The notes under the pieces were generated by a model that worked only from the letters and a program-made list of their open reading frames with translations, searched no databases and had not been told where the DNA came from. This document shows positions 31,437 to 41,648 of a stretch of DNA of 64,000 bases, piece by piece. Position 1 is the stretch's first letter, and each line of letters opens with the position of its first letter. Source of the stretch: Photobacterium rosenbergii (GTDB lineage Bacteria > Pseudomonadota > Gammaproteobacteria > Enterobacterales > Vibrionaceae); contig NZ_PYMB01000004.1 in assembly GCF_003026455.1 (NCBI RefSeq), positions 62,001 through 126,000 of the forward strand. The letters are read 5' to 3'. A program made the position numbers and the translations under genes.

Positions 31437-32123
31437 TTAACTGACTTCGGCTTCGATCATCCTGCCGTTGAAGTAGTCATTGGCAACAATATATTCGGCA
31501 CTGCGGGCGATTTCGTATTGCAGTGGTGAGCTGAGTTTATGGTGGTGGTTGTTACAAGGGCATTCAATAGTGAGTGGCACGACTCCGCCAACACGGATAT
31601 TGAACTCTGCTAACTCTTTGGCCCAGCTTTGGGTCAAGCCCGAAACAATGGCTTTCGAGCCCGAATGGACAGAATTGTGCAAACAATCCTCATTGGCTGC
31701 TAGGTTGATGATAACCCCATGGCAGTTGTGGTCGCGCATATAGTGAGCGGTCTGCTTGCCGAAGGTAAAGAAAGGCGTCGCTTTTTCATTCATTGAACGG
31801 CTGAATTGATCCACTGAAGAAGGACTTAATAGTGAAGGCAGGGCTGAGTCCACCCAACAGTTCACGAGTACTTCTATTTTGCCAAAATGCTGGTGGATAT
31901 TATTGATGAGGGTAGCTATGGTGCGCTCGCTTTGATCCGGGATCAGATAGGATTGGCATGGTGCCCCGATGGCCTGACAAGCTTGCAAAGTTTGCCCTAG
32001 CGCATGTTGACGTTCATCGACCAAGGCCAGTTTTGCCCCTAGTGAGGCAAAATGGAGCGATAGGGCTTTACCCAAGGGACTCCCTGCCGCTGTGATGATA
32101 ATGACTGAATGTGCGATATTCAT
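31437..32123 (-). CDS. short-chain dehydrogenase/reductase-like protein lacking the catalytic tyrosine
   Basis: A 228-residue Rossmann-fold SDR homologue. The nucleotide-binding turn TAAGSPLGKA (about residues 9-18) and an LVDER acidic segment after beta-2 favour NAD(H). At the active site, where SDRs have Tyr-X-X-X-Lys, the sequence is HSGSKA, so tyrosine is replaced by histidine, and the usual catalytic serine region reads NLAANED. Classical oxidoreductase activity is therefore doubtful. The start at 32123 is chosen for AGGAAG just upstream; an earlier in-frame start would add 14 residues. It is convergent with adhE. Confidence 0.82.
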   Translation of the reverse strand: MNIAHSVIIITAAGSPLGKALSLHFASLGAKLALVDERQHALGQTLQACQAIGAPCQSYLIPDQSERTIATLINNIHQHFGKIEVLVNCWVDSALPSLLSPSSVDQFSRSMNEKATPFFTFGKQTAHYMRDHNCHGVIINLAANEDCLHNSVHSGSKAIVSGLTQSWAKELAEFNIRVGGVVPLTIECPCNNHHHKLSSPLQYEIARSAEYIVANDYFNGRMIEAEVS

Positions 32124-32412
32124 AGCTCTTCCTATATTAGGCTGCCGACACATTGTTACTGTCAAAAAGCCAACTTACAAATCATAGACTTAGGTTACGC
32201 AGTCCCAGAGTAGCTGTCTGTGAATAATCCCCCAAACTTGCGACCTAGCATTAAAATGTTAGTGAACTGTGATCACTGTGCAGCATAAAGGTGACAAAGC
32301 TATGAAGGCGGTCACGAAATTAAATTCGTAATGATAATCATATCAACGTAATAACTAGCAAGTTAGCTCATTTTGACTTCAAATTTAGGCAAAATCACCC
32401 AATAGGATGCGT

Positions 32413-32919
32413 TCAGGCGCCGTACATTTCGGCGAAGCGTTTGGCTTGGACCAGTGACAGGTATAGATCTTGTGGAGATGCCTTGATGGTTGCATCTTCA
32501 GTGGGAGGCAACAGGCGGCGTTCATGGCCTGATAGGTTGTGGTACACCTCTTCTGGCATACCCTTGGTGCCTTGTGGCGGGTAGGTCAGAGGGGTTGGTT
32601 TGAGGCTATCGAGCAGGCGGGCATCGGCTAAGCCGCTTTCATGGAAAGCTTGTGCTTGTAGGGCGGCATTCTGGTAGCTGCTCTCTGTTGTCGACAGCGG
32701 CTGCGGCTCAGGGAGTTCAAAGTATGCGCGAAGCTCGCTTTCTGTTTTGCCTGCGGCAGGTAGCGCGTCAACGGGGGTGGTTTCCAGTTGCTCGGGAGAG
32801 AGCAGGGCGAGCATCAGGGCAAAATCGGCACGACGTCCCCCCTCAACCGCATGGCTGAGTTGGCTGCCAAGCTGAACTTCATTGATCAGCTGTGCTTTGT
32901 CGAGTGAATGGATTTGCAT
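32413..32919 (-). CDS. conserved protein of unknown function
   Basis: A 168-residue soluble protein, not recognised as a characterised family. There is no signal peptide or membrane segment. The N-terminal half is helical (MQIHSLDKAQLINEVQLG, RRADFALMLALLSPEQLE). The middle is proline-rich (FELPEPQPLS, PTPLTYPPQGTKG), and the C-terminus is helical again (LYLSLVQAKRFAEMYGA). Codon use resembles its neighbours, and the ordered composition argues for a real gene. It stands alone between the SDR-like gene and the MalY-like gene. Confidence 0.75.
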   Translation of the reverse strand: MQIHSLDKAQLINEVQLGSQLSHAVEGGRRADFALMLALLSPEQLETTPVDALPAAGKTESELRAYFELPEPQPLSTTESSYQNAALQAQAFHESGLADARLLDSLKPTPLTYPPQGTKGMPEEVYHNLSGHERRLLPPTEDATIKASPQDLYLSLVQAKRFAEMYGA

Positions 32920-33048
32920 GGATGCTGTACCGAGAAAACCTACCAGTGTTATAGGGTTTGTATCGGTACAGCCGGTGATTTCTTTAATAAAAAATACGGC
33001 GAGACAAGTGAATGGTTACTCTTTCGCCAATTACTGCTTATGTGGGGG

Positions 33049-34236
33049 CTATTGCTGCTCCTGCAAGGAATTAACAGCTTGCTCCATACGTTGTAAAGCC
33101 TCAACCAATGTTTGGTGGCGGCAGGCAAAATTTAGCCTGACAAAGCCAGGGTGACCGAAATCTGCTCCGGGTGACAGCCCCACACCGGCCTGCTCGAAGA
33201 ATTTGAAGGGGGAAGGGACGGGCAGTGCCGTAGCGTCAATCCAGGCTAAGTATGTGCCCTCGATGGGTTGAAGGGTGAGATAGGGCATGCGGTTAATGGC
33301 CTGTTCGACAGTAGTTTTGTTTTGCCTTAGGTAAGCAAGTTGCCTGTCGAGCCAAGGTTGGCCGTGCTCATAGGCTGCTTGGGCGGCAGTGTAAGCCAGA
33401 ACATTAACATCCGGTACGATCCCGGCTTTGGTACGGATGAATTCCCGCCGTAATGTTGGGTTAGGGATGATAGCCATCGAGGCACCAAGGCCAGCGATGT
33501 TGAATGTTTTGCTCGGTGCGATCAAGGTAATAGATCGCTGTGCTGCATCCTCATTGAGGCTGGCAAAAGGAATATGCTGGCAGCCAGGCTCGAGAAGCAA
33601 ATCACAATGGATTTCATCAGAGCAAACAATCAAATCCTGCTGTTTGGCAAAGTCAGCAACGGCTTCCAGTTCGTTTCTTCGGTATATCGTGCCACCAGGG
33701 TTTAATGGGTTGCAAAACAACAGCAGCCGCGTGTCAGGTAATAGCGCGTTTTCATCCAGAGACATCAACCAGCGTTGCCCTTCAAGCAATACCGGTAATT
33801 TGCTCAAAGAACGCTTTGCAAGTTTAGCCGATGATTTGAATGGTGGATAAATCGGACTCGGGCAAGCGACTCCTTGCTCTGCATCGCAAACGGCACGGAC
33901 TGCCAGATTAATTCCGCAGACTAATCCCGGCAAATATACAATCCACTCTGGCTCGATATGCCACTGATACAGGCGCTGAATACGTTCGACGATGAGATCC
34001 GTCAGCGCCTTAGGGGCACTACCATAACCAAATATACCGTGATCGACGTGGTTATGTAGGGCATTAGTGATAGCTTCTGGCACCTTGAAGTCACTGTCGG
34101 CGACCCACATAGGGAGTACATCTTGGCCTTGGTATTTCTGCCATTTGATACTATTGCTGCTGGTACGGTCAATGTGTTGATCAAACAAGGGGTCGGGTTG
34201 AGGACTAGCTGATTTAGCTGGTTTAGCGGGCTGCAT
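33049..34236 (-). CDS. MalY/PatB-family PLP-dependent aminotransferase or cystathionine beta-lyase
   Basis: A 395-residue fold-type I PLP enzyme. The N-terminal motif IKWQKYQGQDVLPMWVADSD and HGIFGYGS match MalY/PatB. CNPLNPGGTIY, VCSDEIHCDLL and the PLP-lysine segment APSKTFNIAGL (about residues 232-242) follow in order. Members cleave cystathionine or related C-S bonds; MalY also represses the maltose regulon. The substrate here is not determined. The start at 34236 has AAAGGA six bases upstream, and a longer in-frame start is less likely. Confidence 0.9.
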   Translation of the reverse strand: MQPAKPAKSASPQPDPLFDQHIDRTSSNSIKWQKYQGQDVLPMWVADSDFKVPEAITNALHNHVDHGIFGYGSAPKALTDLIVERIQRLYQWHIEPEWIVYLPGLVCGINLAVRAVCDAEQGVACPSPIYPPFKSSAKLAKRSLSKLPVLLEGQRWLMSLDENALLPDTRLLLFCNPLNPGGTIYRRNELEAVADFAKQQDLIVCSDEIHCDLLLEPGCQHIPFASLNEDAAQRSITLIAPSKTFNIAGLGASMAIIPNPTLRREFIRTKAGIVPDVNVLAYTAAQAAYEHGQPWLDRQLAYLRQNKTTVEQAINRMPYLTLQPIEGTYLAWIDATALPVPSPFKFFEQAGVGLSPGADFGHPGFVRLNFACRHQTLVEALQRMEQAVNSLQEQQ

Positions 34237-34285
34237 GAAGAATCCTTTGCGCAAATTAACTCGCCTATTATTGCCACATGAGCAA

Positions 34286-34319
34286 AAAATAAAAAAGCCC
34301 CAGCACATGGCTGGGGCTT
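34286..34319 (-). terminator. terminator of the retropepsin-like / UUP1 / ATP-grasp operon
   Basis: The stem AAGCCCCAGC / GCTGGGGCTT with loop ACATG lies just downstream of the ligase stop on the minus strand. The A-rich left flank (34286-34294) gives the U tract on that strand. Confidence 0.9.
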
Positions 34320-34344
34320 GATATTTTAGGTTTCGAGATTAGCG

Positions 34345-35319
34345 CTAGAACTTTGATTTTACGCCAAATTGATCTGCAGCGTAGGCAACTCGCTCTTCCG
34401 GTGTCGGTGGCTTGGCTGGCACGCCTAAGTTTTCAATATGCTGTAAGCGCGGTAACAGGCCGGCACCATTTGCCGTCTGAATTGCCAGACCTGGACGCGC
34501 ATTGAGCTCAAGTACCATCGGCCCATAGACCTTGTCCAGAACCATATCTGTACCCATATAGCCAAGGCCAGTCATTTCCCAGGCGCTAGAGGCGAGGGTA
34601 AGCAGCTTGTGCCAGTTCGGTACCGCGAGCTCACTTAGCAGGCGGTCAGTATCCGGGTGACGTTCGACCGGCTGGTCAAACTGAACCGCTCGGATAGCCT
34701 TACCGGTCGCGATATCAATACCCACCCCGACCGCACCTTGGTGCAAGTTAGCTTTACCGTCGGAAGCTGCCGTCGAGCAACGCATCATCGCCATTACTGG
34801 GTAGCCCTTGAAGACAATAACCCGGACGTCAGGCACACCTTCGTAGCTGAAGCCATCGAATACATCGTCGAACTGGATCAGGTTCTCGATCATCGCCACG
34901 TCATTCTTACCACCTAGCGAGAATAGTCCCGCTAAGGTGTTGGTAATGTGACGCTCGACATCTTGCTTGTTCATTTCGGCACCGGATGGTTTTACATAGA
35001 TCCCGTCCTTGTGCTTGACCACAACCAAAATACCTTTACCACCTGAGCCTTGGGCTGGCTTGATAACAAAACCCGGCCAGTCCTTGACCATGTCGTGGAC
35101 GCGCTTGACGTATACTTGGCTGTCGATAACCCCAATCAGTTCCGGGACCGTGGCCCCGGCTTGTTTGGCAATCAACTTGGTCTTGAGCTTGTCGTCAACC
35201 AGCGGATACAGGCTACGGTCATTGTAGCGACCGATGTAGCTGTGGTTGCGCTGGTTCATCCCCATGATCCCGCGCTCGCGCAGCTTGAACGGGGACGTAA
35301 ACTGTGAAAACAGTGACAT
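34345..35319 (-). CDS. RimK-like ATP-grasp ligase (alpha-L-glutamate ligase-like)
   Basis: A 324-residue ATP-grasp protein. The ATP-binding lid region is FVIKPAQGSGGKGILVV (about residues 84-100), and the metal-binding end is VLELNARPGLAIQ (about 282-294). The N-terminus with RERGIMGMNQRNHSYI is characteristic of the group encoded with an inactive-transglutaminase/7TM protein. It should ligate an amino acid, perhaps glutamate, to an unknown amine or carboxylate acceptor. It has no signal peptide and follows the 7TM gene by three bases, so the two products probably act together at the inner membrane. Confidence 0.88.
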   Translation of the reverse strand: MSLFSQFTSPFKLRERGIMGMNQRNHSYIGRYNDRSLYPLVDDKLKTKLIAKQAGATVPELIGVIDSQVYVKRVHDMVKDWPGFVIKPAQGSGGKGILVVVKHKDGIYVKPSGAEMNKQDVERHITNTLAGLFSLGGKNDVAMIENLIQFDDVFDGFSYEGVPDVRVIVFKGYPVMAMMRCSTAASDGKANLHQGAVGVGIDIATGKAIRAVQFDQPVERHPDTDRLLSELAVPNWHKLLTLASSAWEMTGLGYMGTDMVLDKVYGPMVLELNARPGLAIQTANGAGLLPRLQHIENLGVPAKPPTPEERVAYAADQFGVKSKF

Positions 35320-35322
35320 AGT

Positions 35323-36828
35323 TTAGTCCTCCGCTAATGGCTTGAAGCGGCGTAGCTCGCTCAAACGGTAACCCGTGTAGTTACCTAGCATCAGGATAAG
35401 CGCCAGGATGATCAGCTGAATACCGATAAAGTTGAATGTCAGGTGACGGATCAATGGGTTAGTCATCGCCAAGTAAACGAAGACCGCAGTAAGCAGCGAG
35501 CCACCACCTTGGATTAATACTTCCTTCGCCCCTTCCTCTTCCCACAGGATAGACATACGTTCGATGGTCCACGATAGGATGATCATCGGGAAGAAGGTGA
35601 TAGTCAGGCCTTCTACCAAGCCAATCTTGAAGGCAACAACGGTGAAGACCGAGATAATCATGATAACCGTGATGATTACCGCAGATATCCTTGCCACCAG
35701 TAGCAGGTTGAGTTTGGAAAGATAACTACGGATCACCAAACCGGTACCGACAATCAGCAGGAAGCCAAGGATACCGGTAACCAGCTGGGTCTGCACAAAT
35801 GCGACCGCTATCAGAACGGGCATGAAGGTACCAGAGGTCTTCAGGCCGACGATGATACGCAGGAATACCACAATCAGGGCACCGATAGGTACTAGCATGA
35901 TGGTCTTGAACATGGCTTGTTCTTCAACCGGCAGGCTATGGATCGAGAAGTTCAGTAGATCTTCGGCCTGCACCTTCTCGCGAGTTGCCTGCTGCGGAGT
36001 GATATCCTGGGCAATAATCGAGAAGCTGATGTTGGAGTTACGACCACCGATCACATCTAGTAGGGAGTGACCTTGCTGGTTCCAAAGCAGGATGTTGTCT
36101 GGTTTGCCTTCTTGGCCGGTTTGCAGGTCAAACAGTTCCCAAACCTGACCGTTCCACACTTCAACCATTGGGGTAATGCTCTGGCGACGTCGGCCATCTT
36201 CCAGTTGCAGGCCACCAACGATACGGGCGTGAATTTTCTCTAGGGACAGTAGGTTGATAATCGCTTGCTCGCGACTCAAGCTGTTTAGCAACAAGGCCGC
36301 ATTTTGGTTATTGCGGTCGTTGAATTGCTTGATTAACTCACGGGTCAATGTGACGTTGTCAGAAGACAGGCTGCGGGCTTGGTCGAGCAGGGCTGTCGCA
36401 GCGGTTTGCTGCGGGTTATCTAGGCTTACCGCAACGGTATCGCCTTTAGGCGGTACCATATTGAAGCTTGCCTGATCATCGACCAGCATTTGGGTTTTGT
36501 AGTAAAGGATTTGCTTGCCGGTCGCTTCGCGGATCGACCATTCTGCTCGGCGGCCTTTGTTGGTATCAATCAGCGCGACGCCATAACCCGGTGATGAGGT
36601 ACTCTCATCAATTTGTGTGAACCCTTGCTGGGTTTCCGGCGCGGCCATAGAGACTTTTACCGGGTCACCAATAGCATCGAATTCAATTCGAGCCTCGAGC
36701 TCCCATAACGCGCGTTCTTCACCTGGCGTCCATGGCACCCCGTAGACATCGTGGCGGTACATACTCAGTGCCGCCCCTGCGATGACTAGCAGGGTAATAA
36801 GAAAATAAAACGGGATTCTTGATGTCAT
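35323..36828 (-). CDS. inactive transglutaminase (UUP1) domain fused to seven transmembrane helices
   Basis: A 501-residue membrane protein. One N-terminal transmembrane segment (about residues 7-25) is followed by a large periplasmic domain (about 26-300) resembling the inactive transglutaminase UUP1 domain, and then by about seven hydrophobic helices (about 305-485). Related proteins are found beside RimK-like ATP-grasp ligases and retropepsin-like proteins. Its function is unknown; sensing or transfer of a peptide-like compound across the membrane is one idea. It lies 20 bases after the lipoprotein gene and three bases before the ligase, with GAGGA before the ATG. Confidence 0.87.
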   Translation of the reverse strand: MTSRIPFYFLITLLVIAGAALSMYRHDVYGVPWTPGEERALWELEARIEFDAIGDPVKVSMAAPETQQGFTQIDESTSSPGYGVALIDTNKGRRAEWSIREATGKQILYYKTQMLVDDQASFNMVPPKGDTVAVSLDNPQQTAATALLDQARSLSSDNVTLTRELIKQFNDRNNQNAALLLNSLSREQAIINLLSLEKIHARIVGGLQLEDGRRRQSITPMVEVWNGQVWELFDLQTGQEGKPDNILLWNQQGHSLLDVIGGRNSNISFSIIAQDITPQQATREKVQAEDLLNFSIHSLPVEEQAMFKTIMLVPIGALIVVFLRIIVGLKTSGTFMPVLIAVAFVQTQLVTGILGFLLIVGTGLVIRSYLSKLNLLLVARISAVIITVIMIISVFTVVAFKIGLVEGLTITFFPMIILSWTIERMSILWEEEGAKEVLIQGGGSLLTAVFVYLAMTNPLIRHLTFNFIGIQLIILALILMLGNYTGYRLSELRRFKPLAED

Positions 36829-36848
36829 GACGTCCTCATCATTTGTTA

Positions 36849-37616
36849 TTAGTTTTGTTGTACTTGTTGTTCATTCATTCCTTGAACAAACTTTTTACCT
36901 ACGTCAACAAGCGCTATGTCTTTGAAAAACTCTCGCCCTAATAATACTGGATAGGTCATTTGTGTGCGATCTGCCAAAGTAAATTGTGCTTTTTCATGAA
37001 GCTGGCCGAGTTTTACCCATGCTTCGATGACAGGGCGACGGTTTACGCCGTTCGCACTGGCTTGGCGGATTTTGACCCAACGAACCACAGGCGCTTCGAC
37101 AATATCGGCCTCACTCGGGTTTTCATCCGATGTGTGGTTCATATTAAAGCGTGCCCATTCTTTGCCATCACGCTCGAAAATCTGGATGTTGGTGGCACTG
37201 ACCGATGAGGTCGTTGCGCCGGTATCAACACGGGCTTTGTAAAAGCTCTGGGTAGCGTCCAGCCACACCCATTCCTCTTCCCCTAAAATCACCTTGCCAT
37301 GGGCAACGCGAGGGTCGTTATCAATGATGACAGGGATAGGAGCGGCCTCTTCTTCCTCTTCGGTATAAGCCAGCAAGGTAGAATCGGTGTAGCGTTGGCT
37401 CATATCATCAGAAAGAGTAGAAATTTGCCTCTCTAACTTATCAATATTAGCGTTTTGGTCATCAATTTGTTTGATCATGGTTGCAAGCTGGAAATTTACA
37501 CGATCTTCCATGACGTTAATCGCTTGCATAGTTTGCTCATGGTCTTGTTGTGGCTGGGTAAGGCTACAGCCAGAAAGGACGGCAAAGGTCAGTAATGGTA
37601 CAAAGCGGCGAAGCAT
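36849..37616 (-). CDS. retropepsin-like lipoprotein (putative ATP-dependent zinc protease family)
   Basis: A 255-residue lipoprotein. The signal peptide ends in the lipobox LSGC (Cys17), so the mature protein is lipidated. Serine next to the lipid cysteine does not signal inner-membrane retention, so the outer membrane is likely. A coiled coil (about 25-75) precedes a retroviral-protease-like domain (about 105-245) with the aspartyl motif ARVDTGATTSS and LLGREFF. Databases call the family ATP-dependent zinc protease, but the DTGA motif points to an aspartic mechanism. GGGAG before ATG 37616 supports this start over an in-frame ATG at 37658. It is the first gene of a three-gene operon. Confidence 0.88.
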   Translation of the reverse strand: MLRRFVPLLTFAVLSGCSLTQPQQDHEQTMQAINVMEDRVNFQLATMIKQIDDQNANIDKLERQISTLSDDMSQRYTDSTLLAYTEEEEEAAPIPVIIDNDPRVAHGKVILGEEEWVWLDATQSFYKARVDTGATTSSVSATNIQIFERDGKEWARFNMNHTSDENPSEADIVEAPVVRWVKIRQASANGVNRRPVIEAWVKLGQLHEKAQFTLADRTQMTYPVLLGREFFKDIALVDVGKKFVQGMNEQQVQQN

Positions 37617-37706
37617 TATATCTCCCGGAGGTACTTCTAATTTTTTCTTAGGCGGCAATATTTTAACTTACAAAAAGGGATGCGAACAGCACCCCCTTGT
37701 CAGTAG

Positions 37707-38687
37707 TTAGTCAGGATTTCGTGCGACTAGCACGGCACGCTTAGGTGCAGGGTAACCTTCGACCGTTTTTGTCGGGTCGTTAGGGTCTAAATATTCCGGT
37801 AGGGAATTGTTGGTCATCCAGTCAGTGGAGCGTTGTTCGTCGGTAGTGGTCACACACTCGTCGACAATTTTAACGTCAACCAGGCCACATTTTTCCATCC
37901 ATACTTTCAGCGCTTTTGCTGACGGGAAGAAGTAGACGTTATGCATCTGGGCGTAACGGTGGGTCGGTACCAGTACATCGTTCTCGTCGCCATCGATCAC
38001 CAGTGTTTCCAAAATCAGTTCGCCATCTTTGCGTAGCTGGTTCTTGAGTTGGATGATGTGATCAAGCGGTGAGCGGCGGTGATAAAGCACACCCATTGAG
38101 AAAACGGTATCGAAAGCCTTCAGCTCAGGTAGTTGTTCAATACCCAGCGGCAGTAGGTAAGCACGATCGTCCATCCCCATCAGGCGCTTGATGGCCTCAA
38201 ACTGGATCAGGAACAGGTTTGAAGGGTCGATACCCACGGTCAGTTTGGCTTCTTCACCCAACATACGCCACATGTGGTAACCGTTACCACAGCCAACATC
38301 CAGCACGGTGCGGCCTTTGAGTGGTGAGATATGTGGTAAGACGCGGTCCCATTTCCAATCTGAACGCCACTCGGTATCAATATGGATACCGTGCATTTCA
38401 TAAGGGCCCTTGCGCCATGGGTGAAGCAGGCGCAGCAAGCTCTCAAGGCGTTTTTGCTCGCCTTCGGCAATACCATCCTCATTACGCACGCTGACCGCAT
38501 TTTTCAGGTCAATGATATCTGGCTTGTCGGTTGGGAATTTTTTAAGGGCACGCATCCAGCGTCCCATATCACCGTGAGCTTTTTCTTCCCAATCGCTCAA
38601 TTGCTTTGGCAGGGTGTTTAGCCAAGGGCGCAGTGTTTCATGCTGGGCAAGGAGCTGGTAAAACTCAGCAAAAGTAAACATAGACAA
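37707..38687 (-). CDS. cmoB: tRNA U34 carboxymethyltransferase
   Basis: A 326-residue enzyme transferring the carboxymethyl group of carboxy-SAM to 5-hydroxyuridine at position 34 of tRNA, giving cmo5U. The SAM-binding-fold motif [18 protein letters not shown] (about residues 122-139) is present, together with [16 protein letters not shown]. Length matches E. coli CmoB (323). It follows cmoA by eight bases in a minus-strand operon. Confidence 0.98.
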   Translation of the reverse strand: MSMFTFAEFYQLLAQHETLRPWLNTLPKQLSDWEEKAHGDMGRWMRALKKFPTDKPDIIDLKNAVSVRNEDGIAEGEQKRLESLLRLLHPWRKGPYEMHGIHIDTEWRSDWKWDRVLPHISPLKGRTVLDVGCGNGYHMWRMLGEEAKLTVGIDPSNLFLIQFEAIKRLMGMDDRAYLLPLGIEQLPELKAFDTVFSMGVLYHRRSPLDHIIQLKNQLRKDGELILETLVIDGDENDVLVPTHRYAQMHNVYFFPSAKALKVWMEKCGLVDVKIVDECVTTTDEQRSTDWMTNNSLPEYLDPNDPTKTVEGYPAPKRAVLVARNPD

Positions 38688-38695
38688 TAGAAACC

Positions 38696-39876
<1,181 letters not shown>

Positions 39877-41277
39877 ATGCGTAAATTCTATTATGCGGTT
39901 GGTGTGGGCCTTGTCGGCTACCTGGCCTCGGTCTACACGGTCGATAAGTTTGACCAGCAACTGGCGGTAACCCGTTACCATGAAATTGCCAAGCAGGATA
40001 TCAGCCCGCTTTCAACTGCGGCATTCGATGTACTGAACAAAAACGGCTGTTCATACTGCCATACTAGCGATAGTGAAATGCCATTCTATGGCAACCTTCC
40101 GGTTGCTAAGCAATTGATGGATAAAGATGTAGAGGACGGTACCCGCCACTTCTACGTTGATGCCATGTTAAATCAGGTCCGCGCCGGTGAATTGGTGTCA
40201 GAAGTTGACCTGGCTAAGCTTGAGTCGGTACTTGAAGATAATTCGATGCCGCCAGCTCTGTACCTGACTATGCACTGGCGTTCGAAACTCTCTCAAGAAG
40301 AAACTGAAACACTTCAAGCTTGGGTGAAGCAAGAGCGCTTGCGCCACCATACCGAGCAGCAAAATATAACGGCTGAATTCAAATACGAAGCGGTTCAGCC
40401 TATCCGTACTACTTTCGATGTTGAAACGGCAAAAGTTGAGCTGGGCGACAAGCTTTATCACGATACCCGTCTTTCAGGTGATAACACGGTCTCTTGTGCC
40501 AGTTGCCATGGCTTGGACACCGGCGGTGTAGATCGCCTGGTGACTTCTGTGGGTGTTGGCGGCGCAATTGGCCCAATCAACGCGCCAACAGTGTTTAACT
40601 CCGTGTTCAATACCCATCAGTTTTGGGATGGCCGAGCGCATGATTTGCAGGCTCAGGCTGGCGGTCCACCGTTGAACCCATTGGAGATGGCTTCTGACTC
40701 TTGGGAGCAGATCATCGAAAAACTTGAGGTTGATGATGAAATGAACGCTGCCTTTGCTGCCATTTATGCAGAAGGTATTACGGAACACAGTATTACCGAT
40801 GCGATAGCCGAGTTCGAGAAAACCCTGGTGACGCCTAACAGTCGCTTCGACCAATTCCTACGTGGCAACTATGACGCACTGAGTGCCGAAGAACAAGAAG
40901 GCTATGCTCTGTTCAAAGAACACAAATGTAGTACTTGCCACGTTGGCGAAGCGATGGGGGGCCAAAGCTTTGAGGTGATGGGTCTTAAGCATGACTACTT
41001 TGCCTCGCGCGGCGGTGAGTTGACTGAAGCCGATTACGGCCGCTTCAACGAAACGGGTGATGATCGTGACTTGCACCGCTTCAAGGTTCCGACTCTGCGT
41101 AACGTTGCCCTGACGGCGCCGTACTTCCATGATGGTAGCGTAGAAACCTTGGCGGATGCCGTCGATAAGATGGCGTACTACCAGGTTGGCGTTAAGCTAT
41201 CGGAAGCTGAGATCGGCAAGATTACCGCGTACTTAGAAACCCTTAACGGTGAGTACAATGGCCAGATTTTGCAGTAA
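39877..41277 (+). CDS. ccp: tri-haem cytochrome c peroxidase (Ccp/YhjA type)
   Basis: A 466-residue membrane-anchored peroxidase reducing H2O2 in the periplasm. An N-terminal hydrophobic segment (about residues 5-21) serves as anchor. Three c-type haem motifs are present: CSYCH (58-62) in an extra N-terminal domain, CASCH (about 207-211) and CSTCH (about 351-355) in the classical di-haem peroxidase. Methionine ligand candidates lie in the C-terminal region. The three-haem plan matches E. coli YhjA, which draws electrons from quinol and supports peroxide respiration without oxygen. It is monocistronic with a terminator at 41306. Confidence 0.94.
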   Translation: MRKFYYAVGVGLVGYLASVYTVDKFDQQLAVTRYHEIAKQDISPLSTAAFDVLNKNGCSYCHTSDSEMPFYGNLPVAKQLMDKDVEDGTRHFYVDAMLNQVRAGELVSEVDLAKLESVLEDNSMPPALYLTMHWRSKLSQEETETLQAWVKQERLRHHTEQQNITAEFKYEAVQPIRTTFDVETAKVELGDKLYHDTRLSGDNTVSCASCHGLDTGGVDRLVTSVGVGGAIGPINAPTVFNSVFNTHQFWDGRAHDLQAQAGGPPLNPLEMASDSWEQIIEKLEVDDEMNAAFAAIYAEGITEHSITDAIAEFEKTLVTPNSRFDQFLRGNYDALSAEEQEGYALFKEHKCSTCHVGEAMGGQSFEVMGLKHDYFASRGGELTEADYGRFNETGDDRDLHRFKVPTLRNVALTAPYFHDGSVETLADAVDKMAYYQVGVKLSEAEIGKITAYLETLNGEYNGQILQ

Positions 41278-41305
41278 TAGCCACATTCTATAACTGCAAG
41301 ATACA

Positions 41306-41340
41306 ACACCCCGTAGTTTAAGCCTGCGGGGTGTTTTTTT
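41306..41340 (+). terminator. terminator after ccp
   Basis: The stem ACACCCCG / CGGGGTGT with a loop of 13 bases is followed by TTTTTT. Confidence 0.88.
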
Positions 41341-41648
41341 ATGGGGGTGTAGTCAGTTAGCCTCAAGAGTGGAAGTTAAAATTGATAGTACATATATTGT
41401 CGGCTAAGTGAAGGAATGGGGGATGCCTATAGGGTATTGGTGTTATCCTTTTTATAATAATAAAATGACGTAAGTTAAATATTATTAATCACAATCCCTA
41501 CTGATAATACTCATTATATTTGCAATCTATCACAGGTCACACAAACATTATTTTTTAAATGTTATATATTGATTGTCATCAAGCAATGTTTACTGTCAAG
41601 TTGATGAATGTATAATTTTTCAAGATGATTGCACTGTAAAGGGATAGT
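41341..41648. other. AT-rich intergenic region upstream of the small lipoprotein gene
   Basis: About 308 strongly AT-rich bases with runs such as TTATAATAATAAAATGACG. No gene or RNA was recognised. The composition is clearly different from the flanking ccp gene and continues through the next gene to about 42290. Confidence 0.5.
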
